From Deltaproteobacteria bacterium (lineage in GTDB: Bacteria; Desulfobacterota_D; UBA1144; Nemesobacterales; UBA2774), in contig JAVKFU010000015.1 in NCBI GenBank assembly GCA_040223695.1, forward strand, positions 170,534-234,533: a stretch of DNA of 64,000 bases, written 5' to 3'. The position numbers and the translations under genes are program-made. The notes under the pieces are model-generated. The model had not been told where the DNA came from. It made no database searches and worked only from the letters and a program-made list of their open reading frames with translations. Position 1 is the stretch's first letter, and the number at the start of each line of letters is the position of its first letter. Shown here one piece after another: positions 1 to 7,791 of the stretch.

Positions 1-294
1 ACGGGAGCGGACGTTATCGAATATTTAGTATCGCTTGACGAGGCTGCTCTTGCTCGGGTTCATGATATTACCGTAACCCTCTACAAACAGTCCATCCCGC
101 CTTTCTATCTCCAGCAGCGATTCAGGGACGCTAACCGGGGGCCCGCCGAGAAGGACGAGATTGACAGGCTTTACTATATAACGAGTCACCTGGACCTGGA
201 TGACGTTACGGACGAAGAGGGAAGGGCGGTAATCAGGGACTGGAAGTTTTATATCACGAGCGACACACGTGAAGTGGAAGGCTTTATCCCGTAA
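1..294 (+). CDS. C-terminal fragment of an unrecognised protein
   Basis: An open frame runs from the first base of the window to a TAA at 292-294 and gives 97 residues, so the start lies upstream of the window. The fragment is soluble and charged (rich in Asp, Arg and Glu) with no membrane segment and no cysteine. I recognise no family in it. It ends 27 bases before the proposed start of the next gene on the same strand, so the two are probably co-transcribed. Coding character rests on the open frame and a composition like that of neighbouring genes. Confidence 0.6.
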   Translation, partial: TGADVIEYLVSLDEAALARVHDITVTLYKQSIPPFYLQQRFRDANRGPAEKDEIDRLYYITSHLDLDDVTDEEGRAVIRDWKFYITSDTREVEGFIP

Positions 295-307
295 ATTTAG
301 CGGAAGT

Positions 308-314
308 AAAGGAG
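308..314 (+). promoter_or_regulatory. Strong Shine-Dalgarno site in front of an ATT codon
   Basis: AAAGGAG lies 7 bases before ATT at 322-324. No ATG, GTG or TTG in the right frame lies within reach of it. The next conventional start in frame is TTG at 439, 39 codons later, with no comparable ribosome binding site. This site is the main reason for proposing an AUU start for the following gene. Confidence 0.55.
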
Positions 315-321
315 TGGAAAT

Positions 322-996
322 ATTTCAAAAATCGGAGATTTCCCGAAGCACTGGGTTTTCGGTCATCAGGCCTCGGGGCAGTTCATAAACGGGCTTGAGG
401 CCTGGATCAGGGATTCCTTAAAAGCCGATGCAGTTAAATTGATTACGGCAATAAAGGAAGACGCAAAAACCATAGAGAAGTCCGATACGGCACTGATAAA
501 AGACGCTCCCTCCCACGGCCATCTGGAGCTTTGTTCCATTATACTGTCCGCTTATAATAATCTCCTGCCTGTTATAGGTGATAGGGACTCCACGCTCGAG
601 TTCATTAGTAAAGCTATGATGGACGGGATAAACAATATCTCGATGCAGTCCTCTCTCGCTCTCATGCTCAAAGCCTGCAAGGACAATCCCGACCGCCTGC
701 GCTCTATATTCAGCTGGCTTATGGAGCAGTACGGGACGACATTCGAGTGGACTTCTCCGCATGAGGAAAATGAAGAGGAGGACAGCTTTTCAATCGAAGT
801 ATATAAGTGCTTTTATTTTAATTTCTTCAAGTCTCATGGCGTGCCGTTTCTAACCCCGATTCTCTGCCAGCTGGATTCCCTCTGGTTCGATATGGTGAAT
901 CCTCAAAAGCACGGCTTCTACTTCGACAAAACCCGTTACCGGACTCAGGGCTACGGTGCGCCCAAATGCGTTTTCCCGATAGTCCAGGAAAAATAA
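322..996 (+). CDS. L-2-amino-thiazoline-4-carboxylic acid hydrolase-like protein (ATT start proposed)
   Basis: The protein resembles the ATC hydrolase family (Pfam PF14196), whose founding members open the thiazoline ring in the bacterial route from D,L-ATC to L-cysteine. The resemblance is in the helical core around the SHGHLELC segment and in the C-terminal pattern in which a short helix, an ILCQLD segment and a tyrosine/cysteine-containing end follow each other. The frame is open without a stop from 310. With the ATT at 322 the product is 224 residues, close to what I expect for the family. With TTG at 439 it would be 185 residues and lose the N-terminal helix (KHWVFGHQASGQF). The substrate of distant members is not known, so the reaction is inferred only at family level. 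It follows the truncated upstream gene closely and is probably in the same transcript. Confidence 0.55.
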   Translation: MSKIGDFPKHWVFGHQASGQFINGLEAWIRDSLKADAVKLITAIKEDAKTIEKSDTALIKDAPSHGHLELCSIILSAYNNLLPVIGDRDSTLEFISKAMMDGINNISMQSSLALMLKACKDNPDRLRSIFSWLMEQYGTTFEWTSPHEENEEEDSFSIEVYKCFYFNFFKSHGVPFLTPILCQLDSLWFDMVNPQKHGFYFDKTRYRTQGYGAPKCVFPIVQEK

Positions 997-1187
997 AAGC
1001 TCGGGATAAAGAAGGTGGTATGTCGATTAATGCTGTGCATTAAGGTGCCGGGTGTTAGTGTCCTTTTCTTTAGATACAATGCGCTTTGTTTGATATTATT
1101 TGATATTTCTATTATTTTCTTTTATTGCTTTCGTTCCGGTTGTTGTAAATATATATTCCCTGTTTGAATATTAATAAGGAGGTCTTA

Positions 1188-1826
1188 ATGAGGATATTTT
1201 ATACTCTATTGGTCATTCTACTAACGGTTCTATTTTCCCATATATCACCGCAACACTTATTCGCGGAGTCTCGGAGTAAAGCGTCCGCGCCCAGTGTTCA
1301 GGCTCAATTGAAAGAAGCGGATGAGAGCTTTTATTTCGACGGCAAGGCTATCCATCCGGGCTGCGTAAGGAGGTTTAATGTGGGTCTGGCCGACTCCCCT
1401 CCGCCGGTTGTGCGTTCGGTGGACGTAGCCGCGTGCGTGTCGAGCAACGAAAATTATGAGCCTTTTAAAACTTCGGACGATGGTTATGTATCGTACGAAT
1501 ATGATTTGGATGAGGGGGAGAAAGGATACTTCGCCTATAGGTATCTCGGCAAAACGGGAAGCGGGCTGCATGTTCTGGATACAAGGTCTAATGAGGGAGG
1601 GACGATGGTGGCTATGACTGTTTTTCTGATAGATTTCAATACCGGAAATTATCTCACTTTTTCCGAAGAAGCGAAGGGTAAGAAAGATGAAAGGCTTATA
1701 ATGTCGTGCACGGGGCAGATAACGCGCGGCGACAGGGATACGGGGACGGTGATGCTTGAAGGAAATGAATTGACGCTCGGTGCATCGCAGTACCGGGACA
1801 AAAACAAGATAATTACCCTTGATTGA
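1188..1826 (+). CDS. Secreted protein of unknown function
   Basis: The product is 212 residues with a clear Sec signal peptide. The N-terminus starts with Arg, a hydrophobic stretch spans about residues 4-19, and a likely cleavage site follows LFA at about residue 26. The start at ATG 1188 is preferred over an upstream one (1164) because AAGGAGG lies just before it. The mature part has three cysteines and many Asp, Gly and Tyr residues, which suggests a beta-rich periplasmic or exported protein. I do not recognise a family. It is followed directly by a small lipoprotein gene on the same strand, whose ATG lies 37 bases after this stop, so the two probably form an operon. Confidence 0.7.
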   Translation: MRIFYTLLVILLTVLFSHISPQHLFAESRSKASAPSVQAQLKEADESFYFDGKAIHPGCVRRFNVGLADSPPPVVRSVDVAACVSSNENYEPFKTSDDGYVSYEYDLDEGEKGYFAYRYLGKTGSGLHVLDTRSNEGGTMVAMTVFLIDFNTGNYLTFSEEAKGKKDERLIMSCTGQITRGDRDTGTVMLEGNELTLGASQYRDKNKIITLD

Positions 1827-1863
1827 GTTTGCTCCAATATTAAAATACTGCGAGAGGTATTGC

Positions 1864-2160
1864 ATGAAACCCCATGCGATGACACCGTTTTTCCTTTTGC
1901 TTCTGTTTGCTTCCTGTAACTCTGCGGTCAATGAGGATAGTCCCGAAGAGCAGCTTAACTCTTACTGCGTAAGAGAATGCGTGATAGAGACGTCTGACGC
2001 GGAGATATGCGATACCCGCTGCAGATGCGCGGTTGAAAAGCTCTCATCCAGGGTCTCCGAGCGGGAATTAAAAGAAATTGTTAAGGGTATTACAATCCAA
2101 GATGATGCAGGGAAAGAAGGTCTAGCGAAAATGAGAGGAGCTTTTCAGTTGTGTGAATGA
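1864..2160 (+). CDS. Small lipoprotein with a twin CX3C-like cysteine pattern
   Basis: The product is 98 residues. Residues 7-18 form a hydrophobic stretch ending in FASC, a lipobox with Cys18 as the lipidated residue. The mature part carries cysteines spaced C-x3-C-x9-C-x3-C-x-C and a further cysteine three residues from the end. The flanking sequence is charged and helical, as if two short helices were held by disulfides. ATG 1864 is chosen because it gives a standard lipoprotein signal and is preceded by GAGAGG; upstream starts would add a tail in front of the signal. No known family is recognised. It is probably co-transcribed with the secreted protein before it. Confidence 0.7.
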   Translation: MKPHAMTPFFLLLLFASCNSAVNEDSPEEQLNSYCVRECVIETSDAEICDTRCRCAVEKLSSRVSERELKEIVKGITIQDDAGKEGLAKMRGAFQLCE

Positions 2161-2220
2161 AAAAAATAAGGCTTGGTTTGGACGTCTGGTGGGGATGGAA
2201 GAGGGATCCAAACCAAGCCT
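2161..2220 (-). terminator. Intrinsic terminator between convergent genes
   Basis: Perfect 14-base arms at 2169-2182 and 2207-2220 enclose a 24-base loop. Read on the minus strand the hairpin is followed by a T-rich run (complement of 2161-2168), so it fits best as the terminator of the AhpD-like gene. It may also stop plus-strand transcription of the lipoprotein gene. Confidence 0.75.
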
Positions 2221-2256
2221 TTGTCTGGTTTCAATGTAATTATAGCAACTTATATT

Positions 2257-2778
2257 TTATTTTTCAAGTTCTACTTTAAACGTATCCGCGAATCTGGTTA
2301 AAACATGGAAGACGCCGTTTACCATATTAAGCTCCGCTATCTGACCGTCATCGAAGTGCTTTCTCATCTCATCGAGTGATTCCTGGCTCGCCGCCACGTT
2401 TTGCGCGAGTTCCTTGGAATACCTGACTACCGCTTTCTCCCTGTCGTCAAAAGCATCGCTGGTCTCATCAGGAGCTGCGTTAACCTTTTCATCGCTGAGT
2501 CCCGCTCTTTTTCCGGCTGCCGTATGATGAGCCGCGCAATAGTTACACCCGTTGAGTTTGGATGTAGTGATAATTGCGAGCTCTTTTGTCGCACTGTCCA
2601 CCTTGCTCGGACCCAGAGCCGCCCCCAGAAACGGTATGAAGCCCATGAACAATTCGGGACTATTGGCCATTCCCTTTAAAACGTTGGGCACCACCCCGAA
2701 TTTCTTCTCCATTTGCTCGTAAACTCCTTTTACATTCTCAGGCGCTGCGTCCTTCTCTACGTATGCTATTTTCGCCAT
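2257..2778 (-). CDS. AhpD-like / carboxymuconolactone decarboxylase family peroxidase-related protein
   Basis: The product is 173 residues of the AhpD-like fold. The diagnostic redox motif is present as Cys78-Asn-Tyr-Cys81 followed by two His (84-85), with Glu66 in the preceding helix at the position used for proton relay in AhpD. Members reduce hydroperoxides or act as peroxidase-related proteins, with electrons passed through the CxxC pair. The length and the preceding helix carrying PNVLKGMANSPE match the peroxidase-related subfamily rather than true gamma-carboxymuconolactone decarboxylase. ATG 2778 follows AAGGAGG. It lies directly downstream of a TetR-family gene on the same strand with a palindromic operator between them, so it is probably the target of that regulator. 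Confidence 0.85.
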   Translation of the reverse strand: MAKIAYVEKDAAPENVKGVYEQMEKKFGVVPNVLKGMANSPELFMGFIPFLGAALGPSKVDSATKELAIITTSKLNGCNYCAAHHTAAGKRAGLSDEKVNAAPDETSDAFDDREKAVVRYSKELAQNVAASQESLDEMRKHFDDGQIAELNMVNGVFHVLTRFADTFKVELEK

Positions 2779-2805
2779 ATCTTAATACCTCCTTATTTGT
2801 TTTAA

Positions 2806-2827
2806 TTGTTGAACAAGCGTTCAACAA
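2806..2827. promoter_or_regulatory. Palindromic operator before the AhpD-like gene
   Basis: Arms TTGTTGAAC and GTTCAACAA (2806-2814 and 2819-2827) form a perfect 9-base inverted repeat with a 4-base centre. It sits between the TetR-family gene and its downstream neighbour. A related site lies upstream of the tetR gene, which supports both as binding sites of that regulator. Confidence 0.65.
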
Positions 2828-2841
2828 AGATTTAAAATTTT

Positions 2842-3420
2842 TTATCCGATAGTCGACAAAATTACGTTTACCACTTTTTTCAATTGTTCCGGGTTAGATG
2901 CGGACTTGCCTGTTACGATTAAACCGTGCGTGCTTGTAGCGAGAAAATGGGACAGCACGACCGTATCGGTGTCCTCGGGCAGTTCACCCTTTTCTACCGC
3001 TCTGTCAAGACAATTAAGGAACGCTGATTGTATCCTGGCCAATATTCCCTTCACTACCTCAGCTACCTTGTCGTCGTGGGGAGCGAGTTCTACTACGGTA
3101 TTGCTTATGAGGCATCCCCTGATTTTCCTGTCCTGCGGGGAATTGACCACTCTGTCAAAAAACTTGTGGATGTTCTTGAGGGGTGAGCCCGGGGATTCCA
3201 GAACCTTGATCATTTCCGATGTGACGGCCTCCCCGTAATATTCAACAGCCGCAATGAATAGGGAATGCTTATCGCCGAAGGTGTTGTAGATGCTGCCCCT
3301 CTTTATCCCCATCCTGTTTACGAGATCGTCAATGCTGGTCGCTTTGTAGCCCTTTTCCCAGAAAACGTCCATTGCTCTGGAAAGGGTTTCTTCCCTGTCG
3401 AATTCGTATGGCCTTCCCAT
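2842..3420 (-). CDS. TetR/AcrR family transcriptional regulator
   Basis: The product is 192 residues. The N-terminal 55 residues form a typical TetR helix-turn-helix: a helix with the AMDVFWEKGYKATSIDDL pattern, then a recognition helix with GIKRGSIYNTFGDKHSLF. The remainder is the all-alpha ligand-binding domain, with a TetR_C-like segment ending in a hydrophobic helix. Family members repress their target until a small ligand binds. The gene is followed 63 bases later by the AhpD-like gene, and similar palindromes lie upstream of both. Autoregulation and control of the peroxidase-like gene, perhaps in response to an electrophile or oxidant, are therefore inferred. Confidence 0.9.
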   Translation of the reverse strand: MGRPYEFDREETLSRAMDVFWEKGYKATSIDDLVNRMGIKRGSIYNTFGDKHSLFIAAVEYYGEAVTSEMIKVLESPGSPLKNIHKFFDRVVNSPQDRKIRGCLISNTVVELAPHDDKVAEVVKGILARIQSAFLNCLDRAVEKGELPEDTDTVVLSHFLATSTHGLIVTGKSASNPEQLKKVVNVILSTIG

Positions 3421-3439
3421 GATTAAAACAAGATAACCA

Positions 3440-3461
3440 ATCTTGAACGAACAGTCAACAA
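3440..3461. promoter_or_regulatory. Second TetR operator, upstream of the regulator gene
   Basis: Read on the minus strand this site begins TTGTTGAC and ends CGTTCAAGAT, aligning with the perfect palindrome at 2806-2827 (shared TTGTTGA and CGTTCAA ends). It lies about 20-40 bases upstream of the tetR start, a position suited to autorepression. Confidence 0.55.
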
Positions 3462-3532
3462 CTTCGCGTTATTTCTTTTATAGTTTTAAATCGGACGGGG
3501 TAACTGACCGCGGGGGTTGAAAATTAGATTAA

Positions 3533-4543
3533 TCAGGTAGTGGGGGCGTATTTTATATCGAGCGGCTTTCCGACTTCAGGCCTGCTGACCTTCCATATCC
3601 AGCCGTCATATATGAAATGGAGGAATGAGGATCCGGTAATGTAAATTCCGAGGGCGCTTTCGTTTATGTTCACGCCCGCGAAGCTTATACCCGCCAGAAC
3701 CAGCGTAAAAGCGCCGCTGTAAACCCACTGCCTTCTTGACACCTTTGAGAATAAGCTCGTATTCTCTGGTTTCTTTTTATATTTCGCGTTAACGAACACG
3801 TTCACGAACGCTATGTATTCGAGTGCGTGCGAGAACCCGAAGACTACAAAACCTATAACCAGGTCGTAGAGAAATATAGAGTATAGAATAAGAATCGAAA
3901 ATACGAACAGGTTTTTGGGGACGCTCAGTTTATCGCTGTTTCTTAATTCCTCCACTGCATAAGCTATGGTAAAAAATACCGCGACACCCAGAGCGACATA
4001 GGATACGAAAGTGAATATGGGCAGGTAGTTCCCGATAGTGTCCAGAAGGGAACGTCCTATCTTGTATTGTGCGAGAGTGTCCCTGTTCGTCTCCCCGAGC
4101 GAAAGGAAAAGGTAAACGAACCAGGAGTATATTATGCCTTTATCGATCCATGCCTTTCCGTATCCCGCCTTTCGGGAATAGATTCTGGTAAACCCGTATT
4201 TTTGGGCGATCGTATGATACATGGTCCACACTACGGATATAGCGAGCAGTATGGTAAAGAATCCGAGGAGAAGTGAAACCGCGGTTAAAAGGAGAAATGC
4301 GACAGGCAGTAGTATATAGCTCTTCTTTCTCTTTTCGAATTCATCCTTCTGGCCGTAGACGAGTGCAAAGGTGTAGTGACGGTGTACGAAACTGAAAACC
4401 AGCACCATTATAACGAGCGCGCCTGTGTATTGTTTGAACGCTACGAACGCCAGGAATACGATTATCCAGCCGAAGCCGAGATAGGTGAGGTCAAAGGTCG
4501 GGTTCTGTATCCAGTAGTTTTTGGCTTGAACGGCGGTGCTCAT
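3533..4543 (-). CDS. Polytopic membrane protein of unknown function
   Basis: The product is 336 residues with about nine predicted membrane segments by eye and short charged loops. Histidines and aromatic residues recur at membrane borders: H54 and H56 in a SFVHRHYTF segment, another in MYHTIAQKYGF, one in GFSHALEY, and a C-terminal FLHFIYDGWIW segment. This looks like a conserved metal or redox site near the membrane face, as in membrane desaturases or Brp/Blh-like dioxygenases, but I cannot assign it to either. The gene stands alone between the tetR region and a divergent vanZ-like gene. Confidence 0.75.
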   Translation of the reverse strand: MSTAVQAKNYWIQNPTFDLTYLGFGWIIVFLAFVAFKQYTGALVIMVLVFSFVHRHYTFALVYGQKDEFEKRKKSYILLPVAFLLLTAVSLLLGFFTILLAISVVWTMYHTIAQKYGFTRIYSRKAGYGKAWIDKGIIYSWFVYLFLSLGETNRDTLAQYKIGRSLLDTIGNYLPIFTFVSYVALGVAVFFTIAYAVEELRNSDKLSVPKNLFVFSILILYSIFLYDLVIGFVVFGFSHALEYIAFVNVFVNAKYKKKPENTSLFSKVSRRQWVYSGAFTLVLAGISFAGVNINESALGIYITGSSFLHFIYDGWIWKVSRPEVGKPLDIKYAPTT

Positions 4544-4693
4544 TAGGGTTCGGCTCGATATCCTAAAATACTAAGGCTAGGCATGATTTCCAGACTATAT
4601 ATATCACAAAATTTATGTTCAGGCAAAGTAACTAACAATTGATTCATCAAGTATAATACTGTGCTTAAATACGGGAATAAAAAGCTGCCCTGA

Positions 4694-5047
4694 ATGCTCC
4701 AGACAATATTCATAGCTTATACTCTGTTTGTAATTGTGCTCAGTCTGTTACCTTTGCCCAGTGCGGGAACCGCTATATATAAAGACAAGATTGTGCATTT
4801 CCTTATGTACGGGTTAATGGCCCTTCTCGCATATATATCGGTGCCGTCCGAGGGCAAGAGAAAACACCTTTTGGCTTTCATCATTATACTCGGAGCGGCC
4901 ATTGAATTAATTCAGATTTATATTCCCGGGCGGTCCGCGTCCTTGATGGATATATTCGCCAATACGGGCGGAGTTGTCTTTGTCATTTTTTTGTTCTGGA
5001 TATATTCGAGATTTTTTGTCCGAAGAGTCGAAGGCAGCGGGAATTAA
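4694..5047 (+). CDS. VanZ-family membrane protein
   Basis: The product is 117 residues with four membrane segments. The VanZ signature is visible: an acidic DKIVHF segment that leads into the second segment, then GAAIELIQIYIPGRSASLMDIFANTGG in which the Glu/Gln and the Arg-x-x-x-x-x-Asp are conserved across the family. VanZ of enterococci gives low-level teicoplanin resistance. Most chromosomal homologues have no proven role and are thought to affect the envelope. ATG 4694 is the only reasonable start; its ribosome binding site is weak. Confidence 0.85.
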   Translation: MLQTIFIAYTLFVIVLSLLPLPSAGTAIYKDKIVHFLMYGLMALLAYISVPSEGKRKHLLAFIIILGAAIELIQIYIPGRSASLMDIFANTGGVVFVIFLFWIYSRFFVRRVEGSGN

Positions 5048-5202
5048 CCGGGTCCGAATAATTGAAGCGTGGATACAAATCCTGATTCCCCGGTATTCGG
5101 TTCCAGTATAAGGTCTTCTATGTACCTTTAACGTATTAACCGTGTGTTTGGTAAAACAGCCGCCCTGTGTCATAATTGAGAAATTTCCTGCGAGGATAAT
5201 CA

Positions 5203-6621
5203 ATGAAAATACAGTTCTGCGGAGCCGCGAGAACGGTTACCGGAAGCTGCCATCTCGTTACGCTTGACGACGGGTATAAGATACTTCTTGACTGCGGGCT
5301 TTACCAGGGAAGGGACGAGGAATTCGCGGATTTTAACGGGAAATGGATTTTTAACCCCGCGGATATTGACTGCGTCATCTTATCCCACGCCCACATAGAC
5401 CACTGCGGTCGTATTCCCAAGCTCACCAAAGACGGCTATTCCGGCGAAATCATATGCACGAGCGCCACGAGAGACCTTTCAGCCGTTATGCTCATCGACA
5501 GCGCGAAGCTTCAGGAGAGGGACGCGTGGTACATAAATAAAAAGAGAAAAAGGTCCGGCAAGTTCCGAAAAGCCGAACCGCTCTATACGGTGCAGGACGT
5601 CTACAAGGCATTAGAAAGCTTTGTCGGCATCAGCTACAACGTCTGGCACGAGCTGGGAAAAGGCGTGGCCGTTCAGTTGAGAGACAGCGGCCATATATTC
5701 GGAAGCGCGAGCGTCACGCTCAAGATCAGCCGGAACGGCCAGCCCCCTGTTTTTCTAGGATTCAGCGGTGACATCGGGAGGCCCGCCAGGCCTATACTGA
5801 AAGACCCGGTCCCCATGGAGAACCTCGACTACCTTATTTGCGAGTCCACCTACGGAGGGGAGAGGCATAAACAGCTGCCCGAGGACGAGGAGGACCTCCT
5901 TCGGATAATTTATGAAACGTGTATTAAAAATAAAGGTAAGCTCCTGATTCCGGCGTTTAGTCTGGGAAGGACGCAGGAAATTGTATATATACTGGATAAG
6001 CTTGAGCACGATGGACGTCTGCCTGAAATTCCCGTTTTCGTTGACAGCCCTATGGCGGTGAATGCGACAGAGGTCTTCAGGATGCATCCCGAGTGCTTCG
6101 ATTCCGAGATAATTGAATACATGATAGATGACCCGAACCCGTTCGGATTCAATAATCTCAAATATATCCGCAGGACCGAGGATTCAAAGCGCCTCAATTA
6201 TCTGGAGGGTCCGGCCGTGATAATAAGCGCATCCGGTATGATGACGGGTGGAAGGATACTGCATCACCTGAACAACAATATAGAGGATGGCAGGAACACG
6301 GTTCTGATTGTCGGGTTCTGCGCCCCGCACACACTTGGGGCAAGGATTCGTGAGGGACAGAAGAGGATTAAAATATTCGGCGTTGAAAAAGACGTAAACG
6401 CGAAAGTTGTCGTGATGGATTCGTTCAGCGCGCACGGTGATCAGCCTGAAATGCTCTCATACCTTTCAGGTCTGGACAGGAAAAAATTGAAAAACGTGTC
6501 TCTCGTGCACGGAGAGTACGGACGACAGCAATTCTTCAGGTCGGCTCTTGAAGAACAGGGCTTCGGCAATATAGATATCCCGGAGCTCGGTCAGGTATTT
6601 GAGTTTAATCCGGCGGAATAG
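5203..6621 (+). CDS. MBL-fold beta-CASP ribonuclease-like protein
   Basis: The product is 472 residues with the layout of the CPSF73/YSH1-like group of metallo-beta-lactamase nucleases (COG1236). The zinc motif HxHxDH is at residues 62-67 (SHAHIDHCGR). An interrupted second half contains the beta-CASP insertion (about residues 215-350, with LGRTQEI and PVFVDSPMA). The terminal SAHGDQPEM motif supplies the last histidine. Such proteins cut RNA with two zinc ions. Bacterial members are common, but their natural RNA targets are mostly unknown. All expected metal ligands appear present, so the enzyme is probably active. Confidence 0.9.
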   Translation: MKIQFCGAARTVTGSCHLVTLDDGYKILLDCGLYQGRDEEFADFNGKWIFNPADIDCVILSHAHIDHCGRIPKLTKDGYSGEIICTSATRDLSAVMLIDSAKLQERDAWYINKKRKRSGKFRKAEPLYTVQDVYKALESFVGISYNVWHELGKGVAVQLRDSGHIFGSASVTLKISRNGQPPVFLGFSGDIGRPARPILKDPVPMENLDYLICESTYGGERHKQLPEDEEDLLRIIYETCIKNKGKLLIPAFSLGRTQEIVYILDKLEHDGRLPEIPVFVDSPMAVNATEVFRMHPECFDSEIIEYMIDDPNPFGFNNLKYIRRTEDSKRLNYLEGPAVIISASGMMTGGRILHHLNNNIEDGRNTVLIVGFCAPHTLGARIREGQKRIKIFGVEKDVNAKVVVMDSFSAHGDQPEMLSYLSGLDRKKLKNVSLVHGEYGRQQFFRSALEEQGFGNIDIPELGQVFEFNPAE

Positions 6622-6702
6622 ATTCTGAATATCAAAAAAATAAGCGGCATCAGACAACTTATCCGGATCTTGTCATGCTGTGTGGTAAGGGGGGCAGGGG
6701 AG

Positions 6703-7569
6703 TCAATATAGACCGTTTACTATCGGTATGCACTCATCGGGAAGTCTCGGCGGGATGCTTTTTCCCGATGCCTTCCTGCTTTTAACGCTTCCGTCGGCTG
6801 TAAACCAGGAATCAAGCTCGCTTCCGCAGCCGTCTTCGTAAATGTTCAGGGGTTTCTGCGGCACGCAGAGATGATTCCCGGGCGGACACCTGAGACGGAC
6901 GTGAAAATGCCCGTCGTGTCCGTACCAGGGCCGTATTTTGGCGAGCCATTTTTCACCCTCGTAGGATCTGCAAAGTTTCTTCTTTATCAACGGATTCACG
7001 AAAATACGGTCAACCCTGTTATCCGAGGCCGCGAGCTTCAGTATTTCCCCCATGTTGTCGTTCCATTTAAATTCGTCTATCCGTCTTTCGTCATCGGTTA
7101 AAACGGACTGCGGGTGGATATGCTCCCGTTCGACAAATGTGAGAGACCTGTTTAACGCTATCGGATGCTGCCAGAGAAGAATATCCGCGTCGAGTCCGGT
7201 TTGATGGCTGCTGTGCTCGTCAAACATCGGCCCCCCGGTCCTCTGCGCTACGTCGCCTATAAGGAGTATACCGTTTAGCTGTTCATCTACCTTCGAGGCG
7301 AGGGATTTGATGTAGTTGACTGTGTCCGGATGGGCGTAAAACCTTCCCCTTCCGGGCCTGATTACCTGAAAACCCTCCCCGTCCCGGGGGATTGCCGTGG
7401 AATTTCTTATGCATCCGGCAGTGTATGAGCCTATGGACTCGGTAACGGAAGCATCGAGGGCGTCAGATTGGCCCGCTCCGGCAAGCAGGAGAAGAGCCAT
7501 CAGGAAAACCGAGGTATGGGTTATTTTAGGGATATAAGTTTTAATCGCTGACTCCTTAATTGCCGGCAT
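6703..7569 (-). CDS. mepA: Penicillin-insensitive murein endopeptidase MepA
   Basis: The product is 288 residues with the peptidase M74 pattern. This periplasmic LAS-type zinc enzyme cuts D-alanyl-meso-diaminopimelyl cross-links in peptidoglycan. The zinc ligands are visible in HSSHQTGLDADI (His and Asp) and in the C-terminal GHDGHFHVRLRCP cluster. The paired cysteines of the family (TAGCIRN, RLRCPPGNHLC) are also present. A signal peptide with the hydrophobic stretch VFLMALLLLAGAG is at about residues 18-30. The frame is open for 75 more codons upstream, but the extension is not conserved-looking and crosses the divergent arsR promoter, so ATG 7569 is preferred. Confidence 0.9.
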   Translation of the reverse strand: MPAIKESAIKTYIPKITHTSVFLMALLLLAGAGQSDALDASVTESIGSYTAGCIRNSTAIPRDGEGFQVIRPGRGRFYAHPDTVNYIKSLASKVDEQLNGILLIGDVAQRTGGPMFDEHSSHQTGLDADILLWQHPIALNRSLTFVEREHIHPQSVLTDDERRIDEFKWNDNMGEILKLAASDNRVDRIFVNPLIKKKLCRSYEGEKWLAKIRPWYGHDGHFHVRLRCPPGNHLCVPQKPLNIYEDGCGSELDSWFTADGSVKSRKASGKSIPPRLPDECIPIVNGLY

Positions 7570-7751
7570 GATTAAAAAAATCTGGATTGACCGTTCCCCG
7601 TAATTCGCGGGTTGTCCGGATTTCAGGCGAATTTCCACACAGGTGAACGTCGTTTTAGAAATTATACAGTAATCAGGGGCTTTATAAAACTTAATCCACG
7701 AGGTTTTGGAAACTGAGCGGAGCCTGCTGAAAAGAAATGCGCATAAAATAT

Positions 7752-7765
7752 CAACTATAGAGTTG
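7752..7765. promoter_or_regulatory. ArsR operator 1 (CAAC-N6-GTTG)
   Basis: CAAC at 7752-7755 and GTTG at 7762-7765 form an inverted repeat that overlaps the -35 element of the arsR promoter. The same pattern recurs 40 bases downstream at 7792-7805. Two matched boxes at -35 and +1 are the arrangement expected of an autorepressor. Confidence 0.65.
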
Positions 7766-7791
7766 ACAATAAGAATGGTTGTTGCTATAAT
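7763..7791 (+). promoter_or_regulatory. Consensus sigma-70 promoter of arsR-SRPBCC
   Basis: TTGACA at 7763-7768 and TATAAT at 7786-7791 are separated by exactly 17 bases: a full match to the housekeeping consensus. Transcription would begin at about 7798, at or next to the ATG at 7799, so the message may have no leader. Confidence 0.85.

Noticed and set aside
1-996. Possibility that 1-294 and 322-996 are one frameshifted gene
   Set aside because: They share the same frame but are separated by three in-frame stop codons (292, 298, 307). A good Shine-Dalgarno site follows, which favours two genes.
1257-1931. A 224-codon minus-strand open frame opposite the secreted protein gene
   Set aside because: It lies antisense to a gene with signal peptide and ribosome binding site, and its own translation has no recognisable family.
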